From Balneolaceae bacterium (lineage in GTDB: Bacteria > Bacteroidota > Rhodothermia > Balneolales > Balneolaceae): 20,159 bases of DNA. Within the stretch, counting starts at the first letter, position 1; each line of letters begins with the position of its first letter. A program made the translations under genes and the position numbers. Shown piece by piece: positions 8,441-14,560 of the stretch. The stretch covers positions 1-20,159 of the forward strand of contig SLGL01000004.1 in assembly GCA_007123785.1 (NCBI GenBank), read 5' to 3'. The notes under the pieces were generated by a model that saw only the letters and a program-made list of their open reading frames with translations, had not been told where the DNA came from and did no database searches.

Positions 8441-8758
8441 ATGACTTTTCTGACATCATATTTCCTTCTGGCTCCTCCCGATGGCGACGGTGGCGGTGCC
8501 ATGATTAACTTGCTGTTTCTTGCAGCCATCTTTTTTGTGTTCTATTTCTTTATTATCCGGCCTCAGACCAAACGCCAAAAAGAGATTCAAAAGAAAGTGG
8601 GCGAAATGAAAAAAGGTGACAAGGTGGTTACCGGCGGAGGTATGTTCGGCATTGTGAACTCCATAGACGAAGATACTGTTTTACTGGAAATAGACAGTGG
8701 TGTGAAAGCACGTTTCCAGAAAAGCTCCATCACCGATGTAAATCCTGGTAAGAATTAA
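8441..8758 (+). CDS. yajC: YajC, Sec translocon accessory subunit
   Basis: YajC is a small inner-membrane protein that associates with SecDF and SecYEG in protein export. The 105 residues have a short N-terminal segment with a Gly/Asp-rich patch (PDGDGGG), one membrane helix (about 20-39), the family hallmark FIIRPQTKRQKEIQKK just after it, and the cytoplasmic VVTGGGMFGIV region. The length is typical. Start ATG 8441 has no Shine-Dalgarno; an internal ATG just before the helix (MINLLF, at 8501) is less likely. Here yajC lies 78 bases upstream of a riboflavin gene rather than beside tgt or secD. Confidence 0.95.
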   Translation: MTFLTSYFLLAPPDGDGGGAMINLLFLAAIFFVFYFFIIRPQTKRQKEIQKKVGEMKKGDKVVTGGGMFGIVNSIDEDTVLLEIDSGVKARFQKSSITDVNPGKN

Positions 8759-8836
8759 TTTATCCAGGAAAATAAAACGGGCGGATATTAACCCGGTTTA
8801 CCTAATAAAAATTTAGCAGGCTCTACCCGATTACAA

Positions 8837-10060
8837 ATGTCTGATTTTACCTTCAATACTATCCCGGAAGCAATCGAAGACATCCGGTCAGGCAAAATGG
8901 TTATCGTAGTGGATGATGAAGACCGCGAAAACGAAGGTGACTTTGTGATGGCGGCAGACAAAGTAACTCCTGAATCGATCAACCAGATGGTGATGCACGG
9001 GCGTGGCTTGGTTTGTGTTCCCATTACTACGCGGCGGGCTAAAGAACTTGACCTCGATTACATGGTTACCGATGGTGCCGATCCTGATGAGGCGGCCTTT
9101 ACCATTTCTGTGGATCATAAAAAGCTCACTACAACCGGAATTTCAGCACCCGATCGTGCAAACACGATTAAAGAACTGATCAACCCGGAAGCGAAACCGT
9201 CTGATTTCCGGCGTCCCGGTCATATTTTTCCTCTCACGGGTGTGGATGGAGGAGTGCTGAGGAGAGCGGGGCATACCGAAGCTGCCATCGACCTGGCAAG
9301 GCTGGCGGGTTGCAGTCCGGCTGGTATTATTTGTGAAATAATGCATGATGACGGCGAGATGGCGCGTCTGCCCGAACTGATCAAGCTTTCCAAAAAGTTC
9401 GGAATGAAACTTATTACCATCAAGGATTTGATTGCCTACCGGATGAAGCACGAATCGCTCGTAAAAAATATCATGAGCGTAGATATGCCCACCATTTATG
9501 GAGATTTTAAACTGCACGTTTTTGAGGAGAAACTGACTGGAGAACACCACCTGGCTTTTACAAAAGGAAAATGGGGCAAGGACGATCCCGTTTTGGTCCG
9601 TGTTCACTCCGCCAATCCTCTGGCTGATATTTTTGGCAGCAAACGGAGCGGTAAAACCGGTATTCTGCACCAGTGCCTGAAGATGGTAGAAAATTCGAAA
9701 TGTGGCGTAGTACTTTACATGGATCAGATGAGCCGTGAGTACAACATCACTGATCAGATTGCTGCCATTAAACTTCAGGACGACGGCCTCTCCAAGGATG
9801 AGATTCGTGCTCGCCTCGGCACCAAGCTCGACGCGCGTGATTACGGTGTAGGTGCTCAGATTCTCCATACACTTGGAATTCGAAAACTGAGGCTGCTCAC
9901 AAATAATCCCGTAAAACGTGTGGGAATCAACAGTTTTGGACTGGAAATGGTCGAAGAGGTTGCCATCCCACTCGACCACATCGATACCGACCACCCCGAA
10001 GAAAAACTGGACAAACCTCAGGTAAAGGGCGGTTTCCTGAAAAAGCTGATGCTCGAATGA
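8837..10060 (+). CDS. ribB: 3,4-dihydroxy-2-butanone 4-phosphate synthase fused to a degenerate GTP cyclohydrolase II domain (RibBX-like)
   Basis: The first domain (about 1-203) makes the four-carbon unit of riboflavin from ribulose 5-phosphate. Its active-site motifs are intact: DDEDRENEGDFV (26-37), the FPLTGVDGGVLRRAGHTEAA stretch (131-150) and ICEIMHDDGEMARLPEL (165-181). The second domain (about 208-380) has the GTP cyclohydrolase II fold, including DIFGSKR and LRLLTNNPVK. It lacks the three zinc cysteines of HSxCLTGDxFGSxRCDCG, which are N260, S271 and K273 here. The RQEGRG GTP motif reads DQMSRE (296-301), and the active-site Tyr corresponds to I311. The D-x-R pair survives in LDARDYG. 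Domain 2 is therefore probably not a GTP cyclohydrolase, as in the RibBX proteins described in Proteobacteria. The total of 407 residues is normal for RibBA. A true RibA must be elsewhere. It may be cotranscribed with yajC. Confidence 0.93.
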   Translation: MSDFTFNTIPEAIEDIRSGKMVIVVDDEDRENEGDFVMAADKVTPESINQMVMHGRGLVCVPITTRRAKELDLDYMVTDGADPDEAAFTISVDHKKLTTTGISAPDRANTIKELINPEAKPSDFRRPGHIFPLTGVDGGVLRRAGHTEAAIDLARLAGCSPAGIICEIMHDDGEMARLPELIKLSKKFGMKLITIKDLIAYRMKHESLVKNIMSVDMPTIYGDFKLHVFEEKLTGEHHLAFTKGKWGKDDPVLVRVHSANPLADIFGSKRSGKTGILHQCLKMVENSKCGVVLYMDQMSREYNITDQIAAIKLQDDGLSKDEIRARLGTKLDARDYGVGAQILHTLGIRKLRLLTNNPVKRVGINSFGLEMVEEVAIPLDHIDTDHPEEKLDKPQVKGGFLKKLMLE

Positions 10061-10155
10061 CTCATACCTGAAAACTGCATTTTAAATTGTCGTACGAGCT
10101 TCAATCAGTAAAACAGATTTACCGAATCAGGCTTGTAATTTTGCCCACTTTCATT

Positions 10156-10776
10156 TTATTGAAGAAGCTGTCTTTTAATCTCGATTGCAAATGCCGGAAG
10201 ATCGGATGGAATCCGGGAGGTAATCAGATTACCGTCAACCATCACTTCCTGATCGGTAAAATTGGCGCCTGCCCTGGTAATTTCATCCTGAATTGCACTT
10301 ACTCCTGTCAAAGTTCTGCCTTCCACAATTCCCGTGGCAATCACTACCTGCGGTCCGTGGCATATTGATGCTGTGGGTTTATTCATTTCAATAAAATCCC
10401 TGACAAAACTCACGACTGTGGAATGTTCCCTCAGGTTGGCAGGTGACCGGCCGCCGGGAATAATCAGTGCATCGAAGTCAGCAGGATTGACTTCTGTTAC
10501 AGAATACTCAACAACCGCTGTGATGTCGCTGTTATAAGCTTTGTACAGGCCTGCTTCCACTCCGATAATGATAATTTCAGCACCTTGATTTTGCAAATAG
10601 CCTATTGGAAACATTGTTTCCCCGTCATGAAAACCTTCCGTTATCAGGAACGCTACCCGCTTTCCTTCAAGTTCCTTTCCTTCGGTTGCAGCATTCGCAT
10701 CAGTCGCAGACAGAGCTGATAGCAAAATTACTGCCATAAGTACAAAAAATGGATATGAAGCATTTTTGCGTCTCAT
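10156..10776 (-). CDS. Exported DJ-1/PfpI-family protein
   Basis: The DJ-1/PfpI superfamily includes glyoxalase III or deglycase-like enzymes, proteases and chaperones. The 206 residues begin with a clear Sec signal peptide: RRK, a hydrophobic stretch (FFVLMAVILLSAL) and a cleavage site after DANA near residue 29. The mature domain shows FLITEGFHDGE with the conserved acidic residue near E53, IIPGGRSPANLR, and the nucleophile elbow ASICHGPQVV with C139-H140. The Cys-His pair and the TLTGVSAIQDEI region place it in the PfpI/YhbO/YraA group. Export is unusual, since most members are cytoplasmic. It is convergent with the riboflavin gene, and no genes that would hint at a substrate are adjacent. 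The family is secure but the activity is unknown. Confidence 0.9.
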   Translation of the reverse strand: MRRKNASYPFFVLMAVILLSALSATDANAATEGKELEGKRVAFLITEGFHDGETMFPIGYLQNQGAEIIIIGVEAGLYKAYNSDITAVVEYSVTEVNPADFDALIIPGGRSPANLREHSTVVSFVRDFIEMNKPTASICHGPQVVIATGIVEGRTLTGVSAIQDEITRAGANFTDQEVMVDGNLITSRIPSDLPAFAIEIKRQLLQ

Positions 10777-10851
10777 AATTCTCTCCAGGTTAAATTTTAT
10801 CTCTTATTATGAATTAAGCATGATAGTATATATGATACTTATTTATATATT

Positions 10852-10859
10852 AAGGAGGT
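10852..10859 (+). promoter_or_regulatory. Orphan perfect Shine-Dalgarno sequence AAGGAGGT
   Basis: This is the strongest ribosome-site match in the window, but no ATG or GTG follows within normal spacing. The nearest start-like codon is TTG at 10881, about 20 bases on, opening only seven codons. It may be a decayed gene start, a leader or chance. Confidence 0.3.
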
Positions 10860-10882
10860 TAATACTAAAAACCAATAATATT

Positions 10883-10901
10883 GAACTCATTTGATGAGTT
10901 C
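10883..10901. repeat. Perfect 8-bp palindromic stem-loop
   Basis: GAACTCAT and ATGAGTTC flank a three-base spacer TTG. It has no T-run on either strand, so it is a candidate operator or RNA hairpin rather than a terminator. It lies 24 bases after the orphan Shine-Dalgarno and 107 bases upstream of the PfpI start. Confidence 0.45.
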
Positions 10902-10961
10902 TGATAATTATTTAAATCAAAGGCATGTTTTTTGAAATTCTTGTGTGGAAAAAGGTTAGTC

Positions 10962-10986
10962 ATAAACACGACTTGTCGTGGTTTAT
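10962..10986. repeat. 11-bp stem-loop with one bulge
   Basis: ATAAAC plus ACGAC (10962-10972) pairs with GTCGT, a bulged G, then GTTTAT (10975-10986) around a tiny loop. It lies in the same gene-free stretch as the palindrome at 10883, with no T-run following on either strand. Confidence 0.4.
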
Positions 10987-11224
10987 TGACAAACAATGGT
11001 TGTATTAACGAAGCCCTGGGATAAATAGTAACATAAAACCATCCCTGACATGACTGATGGAATTTTAGTATCGAATACAAAAAATGTTGTAGGACATAGA
11101 TTCAAAGCGTTCGGCAGATTTGTTGTTCATGTCGAGGCTTCGAAGAGCAGGTGTTCCCGCCAATTGATTCGAGGGCATGGAAAAATTCAATCAAAAACTT
11201 TGACTGTGAAGGAAGAATGACCAG

Positions 11225-12028
11225 TTAAACCGGTTTTAGTTTTGTAAAACAGACAATTCCTTTGACGATCTGCTCCTCTGCCATGAACCCTGCACGTTTA
11301 AACATCTCATTGCTCTGTTCCACCGTCCAGAATTTAATGCCACTCCATTCGGCAGAGTTTTGCAGTACTTTGCCATACCAGCTTTTCGATTGTATAAGGT
11401 GCATCATAAAAAAGGTACCGCCATCTTTAAGAATCCGTCGGCATTCAAACAATACTTTCAGTTCATCACTCAGTTCGTTCAGTGTACCACCCATCACAAC
11501 TCCGTCGAACGTTTTGCCAAAAAAAGGCATCTCACGTGCATCAGCACGGATCAGGTACAGATCGGTTTGATCGGCTTCACCCTTCAGGCGGGCTTCTTCG
11601 AGCATAGCCAGTGAAAAATCAACGGCAATCTGACGACTGTCCGGTTCTATTTTTTTCAGAAAGCGTGCATAAAGAGCTGTGGAACAGCCCACATCGAGAT
11701 AGGTTTTTTCAGGCTTCGGTTGCACCCAACCGGCAAGCAACTCCTTCTCTTTTTCGATGGGAAATGGCTCTCCGGTCAAAAGTGAAAGCGAACGAACTCT
11801 CCAAAGATCTTCATACAGCGATGCGGTAATATTCCAGTGATTGCTGCTTTGTGCAAGTGTGTAACTCATTTCTTCGTTTAGAAGATCGGCAATGTTGTTT
11901 TTGATGGGGTATTCATCCCCCCTTTTTGAACAGACAGTTCCATTAAACGGATTGGAAAGTTTCGACATTTCCTGAGGAAGCTCGATGGTTTCCTGGTCAT
12001 AAAGAGGAGAACGGAGTTGAAAAGTCAT
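11225..12028 (-). CDS. Class I SAM-dependent methyltransferase
   Basis: This is a Rossmann-fold methyltransferase of unknown substrate. Of 267 residues, the catalytic domain is about 95-265: motif I LDVGCSTALYARFL (111-124), an acidic residue after strand 2 (D137 in AVDFSLAML), RADAREMPF (161-169), and the post-motif segment GGTFFMMHL. The N-terminal part (about 25-52) looks like the Trm112-like leader often fused to such enzymes (EYPIKNNIADLL). It keeps only one cysteine (C33) where a zinc-binding CxxC is usual, so that ribbon is degenerate. It lies 54 bases downstream of the SAM hydrolase on the same strand and is probably cotranscribed. Quinone, lipid or small-molecule methylation are all possible. 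Confidence 0.85.
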   Translation of the reverse strand: MTFQLRSPLYDQETIELPQEMSKLSNPFNGTVCSKRGDEYPIKNNIADLLNEEMSYTLAQSSNHWNITASLYEDLWRVRSLSLLTGEPFPIEKEKELLAGWVQPKPEKTYLDVGCSTALYARFLKKIEPDSRQIAVDFSLAMLEEARLKGEADQTDLYLIRADAREMPFFGKTFDGVVMGGTLNELSDELKVLFECRRILKDGGTFFMMHLIQSKSWYGKVLQNSAEWSGIKFWTVEQSNEMFKRAGFMAEEQIVKGIVCFTKLKPV

Positions 12029-12082
12029 AAATGAGCATTTTTTGTGAATTCAGTCATACGCAAAACCATTTTGGTTGTTACG

Positions 12083-12874
12083 CTACTTCTGAATGACGAT
12101 AGAAATTTGTGCTCCTTTCTCAACACCAAGCATCTGTTTTGCATTTCCTTTATTGATCGCAATTTCAAGTTTGTCGGAACTGCCTATATAAGCTGCCGGC
12201 TCTCCATCGGGAACAGAACCGAAAGTAGACACGATTTCGTGCAGAATGGTATTACCTGTGTAAATTCTTAATTTGGATGATCCGATTGTTTCTTCAATCA
12301 GAGATGAGGGGATATTGGAAACCAGATTTCCGAACCGGTCGATATGCACAATCCAACCCTGGATGCCATCTTTATCGGATATGGGCATAGCCCAGCGGTA
12401 GGTTACCAGCTTTTCCAGGGGCCTTCCAAGTTCAGAGAGATCTGTGCCGCTGGCGATATGAGCGGCTACCGGAGCAAAAATATCTCGTCCGTGAAAGGTC
12501 TTTGACCGTTCCTCTCTCCAGTATTTTTCATTATCCAGAATCACGGCCTTGTAATCAAAATCCTCCCCGATCAGTGAGAAAATTCCGTTATCCGGTCCCA
12601 CGAAAAATTGATCACCAATCCGGATAGCTACTGGATTCCGCTCGGTTCCCACACCGGGATCTACCACAACAAGATGAACGGTCTTCGGCGGGAACAGCAT
12701 TGCTGAGTTACGAACCACCCATGCGCCGGCCATCACATCCTGCGGGGGAATTTCGTGGGATACATCAACCAGGCGAACATCTGCTTTGATGCCGAGAATC
12801 ACTGCTTTCATTGCGCTCACATAGTGATCCTGCAAGCCAAAATCTGTAGTAAGTGTGATGATAGATGATGACAT
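12083..12874 (-). CDS. S-adenosyl-L-methionine hydrolase (adenosine-forming), DUF62 / SAM hydroxide adenosyltransferase
   Basis: Members of this family use a hydroxide ion to split SAM into adenosine and methionine, and are structural relatives of fluorinase and chlorinase. The 263 residues are full length. The N-terminal domain starts ITLTTDFGLQDHYV (6-19). The Asp-Arg-His set of the hydrolases is present: D72 in VVDPGVG, R79 in TERNPV and H128 in KTFHGRDIFAPVAAHIA. The C-terminal beta-barrel includes HIDRFGNLVSNI (177-188). The halogenase-specific loop insertion is absent, so water/hydroxide is the expected nucleophile. The gene precedes a SAM methyltransferase gene by 54 bases. The physiological role of the family is unsettled. 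Confidence 0.92.
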   Translation of the reverse strand: MSSSIITLTTDFGLQDHYVSAMKAVILGIKADVRLVDVSHEIPPQDVMAGAWVVRNSAMLFPPKTVHLVVVDPGVGTERNPVAIRIGDQFFVGPDNGIFSLIGEDFDYKAVILDNEKYWREERSKTFHGRDIFAPVAAHIASGTDLSELGRPLEKLVTYRWAMPISDKDGIQGWIVHIDRFGNLVSNIPSSLIEETIGSSKLRIYTGNTILHEIVSTFGSVPDGEPAAYIGSSDKLEIAINKGNAKQMLGVEKGAQISIVIQK

Positions 12875-13024
12875 GAATAGTTATTTTTTTCGAATAGAAT
12901 AGAATTGTGCTGAACGAACTGATAGAATTAAAGTTCATTTTTCATGGTCCAAACAAAACCAGAACAGGTTTCAATTCATTATGAAAAACAAAGAGGAGTT
13001 ACCCTATTTTTAAAACATTTCCCA

Positions 13025-13094
13025 AACAAGTTTGCTTGTTCTTTTGTCCCCACGTCGCGCAAGGTTTTGAGGGGCAGGCTTGATGCAAAAGAAC
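13025..13094. repeat. Compound inverted-repeat element between dnaN and the SAM hydrolase gene
   Basis: GTTCTTTTG (13038-13046) is perfectly inverted as CAAAAGAAC (13086-13094), with CCCC (13048-13051) facing GGGG (13071-13074) inside it. A smaller hairpin AACAAG-TTTG-CTTGTT occupies 13025-13040 and shares bases with the left arm. It resembles the interspersed palindromes I recall from Bacteroidota genomes, but only this copy is in the window. It lies 38 bases after the dnaN stop, with no clean T-run. Confidence 0.5.
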
Positions 13095-13131
13095 CTTTGG
13101 ATTTTGTCTGAATGAAAATTATGAACTTCAC

Positions 13132-14247
13132 CTAAGCATAACTGTTTAGCATCACAGGCATAACGAGCATGAGCATCTGTTCTCCCTCTTTTTCTTCAGC
13201 AGGTTTTACGATCCCTGCACGGTTTGGACTTGAAAATTCAAATTTCGCCTCATCACCATCTACATTGCTGAGAATATCTGCCAGATATTTTGCGTTAAAG
13301 CCAATTTCCATTTCATCGTCACTATATTCACAGGAAATCGTCTCTTTGGCTTCACTGCTCATGTCGAGGTCTTCGGCACGGATGGTTAATTTGTCTGGTT
13401 CAAGCTGAAGGCGAATCTGACGCGAGGTGGTACTTGAAAATACTGATACGCGACGTACGGTTGAAAGTATCTGGTTTTTATCGATCATCAGAATTTTGTC
13501 ATTATCGCGGGGAATGACCGATTCGTAGTTGGGATATTGCTCATTAATGAGCCGTGTAATTACTATAGTGCTTCCGCTTTTGAACTGTGCGTGATCATCT
13601 GACACTACAAGTTCACTTTCAGCCGCATCCAATGCTTTTGAAATAAGGTTAAGAGCCTTATCAGGCACGATAAATGAAATAGGTTCTTCCGATGTGAAAT
13701 TACTATTGACGTACTTTACAAGGCGGTGTCCGTCGGTAGCTACAAATTTAGTCTCATCGGTTCCGATGTCAAAAAACACACCCATCATGGCCGGGCGCAG
13801 ATCATCGGTTGAAACGGCAAACATGGTTTTATGGATGGCGTTTTGAAGCAGTTTCGTGTCGGTTTTCAGGCTAAGGCCACCCTCCATATCGGGAACCTTC
13901 GGAAACTCATCGGCCTCTTCACCAACCAGCTTGTACTTTCCTTTGTCGGTTTTAAACTCCACGTTGTGATATTCATCAACTTCAAAAAATACAGGAATAT
14001 TTGGGAGCTGACGCAACGTTTCGAGCAGGCGTTTTGCGGGAATAGCAACTGCACCTTCTTCTTCGATATCAGCGTCAATATACTCGATGATAGAGATTTC
14101 GAGATCGGTGGCAGTCATTTTCAGCCTGCCCTCTTCACTTTCGAATAAAATGGTTTCAAGAATAGGCAGTGTGGCTTTGGTAGGAACAGCTCCGATCACT
14201 GCCGAGAGTCCCCCGTTTAAATCGTTACTCGATACATTAAATTTCAT
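13132..14247 (-). CDS. dnaN: DNA polymerase III beta subunit (sliding clamp)
   Basis: The beta clamp is a ring-shaped homodimer that tethers the replicative polymerase and repair enzymes to DNA. The 371 residues match the normal length and three-repeat layout: the N-terminal MKFNVSSNDLNGGLSAV, the GAVPTKATLPILETIL segment typical of repeat 1, ATDGHRLV (about 190) in the middle domain, and ARYLADIL-like AKYLADIL before the C-terminal MPVML end. The gene is not beside dnaA or recF, and I find no cluster of DnaA boxes, so the window does not mark the replication origin. Upstream is a Bacteroidota-like -7 element; no Shine-Dalgarno precedes ATG 14247. Confidence 0.97.
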   Translation of the reverse strand: MKFNVSSNDLNGGLSAVIGAVPTKATLPILETILFESEEGRLKMTATDLEISIIEYIDADIEEEGAVAIPAKRLLETLRQLPNIPVFFEVDEYHNVEFKTDKGKYKLVGEEADEFPKVPDMEGGLSLKTDTKLLQNAIHKTMFAVSTDDLRPAMMGVFFDIGTDETKFVATDGHRLVKYVNSNFTSEEPISFIVPDKALNLISKALDAAESELVVSDDHAQFKSGSTIVITRLINEQYPNYESVIPRDNDKILMIDKNQILSTVRRVSVFSSTTSRQIRLQLEPDKLTIRAEDLDMSSEAKETISCEYSDDEMEIGFNAKYLADILSNVDGDEAKFEFSSPNRAGIVKPAEEKEGEQMLMLVMPVMLNSYA

Positions 14248-14340
14248 AGTCGGCTAATCATTTTTTTAATCTGTTTTCTCTACGATTTCATAACATTTTA
14301 TCGACTCATACTAACAAATCCTGCCTGTTACCGCAAACAT

Positions 14341-14348
14341 CAAAGGTA
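14341..14348 (-). promoter_or_regulatory. Bacteroidota-type -7 promoter element (TAnnTTTG) for dnaN
   Basis: TACCTTTG on the minus strand matches the TAnnTTTG consensus exactly and lies 93 bases upstream of the dnaN ATG. The matching -33 TTG/TTTG is not evident at 19-20 bases, so this is a partial promoter match. The region is shared with the divergent symporter genes. Confidence 0.4.
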
Positions 14349-14464
14349 GCGAAAATAAGGGAAATTTTTTTGGATTATTCCGTTTGAAGCCACAGTTTCA
14401 CTTTACAGAGAAATCGTTATAAAGACATTTCGATCAATCATTCACCGCTGAAATGAACTGCTAT

Positions 14465-14560
14465 ATGGCCTCATTCTATTTTGTGATGTTTGTTCTTCCT
14501 GCCATCATCATCGCGGCAGCATTCTGGCTTGCAAAAAAAGATGCTAAGGGCGATGGATGA
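14465..14560 (+). CDS. 31-residue single-span membrane microprotein overlapping the symporter start
   Basis: The short frame begins ATG GCC TCA TTC and encodes one hydrophobic helix (about residues 3-22, with FVLPAIIIAAAFWLA), followed by a charged tail KKDAKGDG. Its stop (TGA 14558-14560) overlaps the likely symporter start (ATG 14553) by eight bases, which suggests translational coupling and joint production. Small one-helix partners encoded directly ahead of a sodium symporter are known, for example MetS with MetP of the NSS family, and short accessory peptides are also annotated beside some solute:sodium symporters. No Shine-Dalgarno is visible. The composition and exact coupling support a real gene, but no biochemical role can be read from it. 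Confidence 0.65.
   Translation: MASFYFVMFVLPAIIIAAAFWLAKKDAKGDG

Larger units (their letters stand above)
10777..11224. other. 448-base region with no recognisable gene
   Basis: It lies upstream of the PfpI gene and downstream of the methyltransferase gene, both leftward. It is AT-rich and holds a perfect anti-SD match (10852-10859) with no start codon at normal distance, and two good stem-loops (10883-10901 and 10962-10986). A 71-codon minus-strand frame here (10865-11080) has no family likeness and no supporting ribosome site. No tRNA or insertion-sequence ends are visible. Confidence 0.6.

Noticed and set aside
8775..8799. Hairpin AAACGGG...CCCGGTTT between yajC and the riboflavin gene as a terminator
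   Set aside because: The stem needs a bulge and no T-run follows, so it does not meet the standard for a terminator.
9143..9994. 283-codon minus-strand frame antisense to the riboflavin gene
   Set aside because: It lies wholly inside the strongly conserved RibB/RibA-like gene, and its translation matches no family. Long antisense frames arise easily opposite such codon use.
10865..11080. 71-codon minus-strand frame in the gene-free stretch
   Set aside because: It has no ribosome site and no family likeness, and it spans two strong stem-loops. It is more likely non-coding.
13132..14464. Replication origin near dnaN
   Set aside because: No dnaA or recF neighbour and no cluster of TTATCCACA-like boxes. 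dnaN is often separate from oriC outside the classic gene order.
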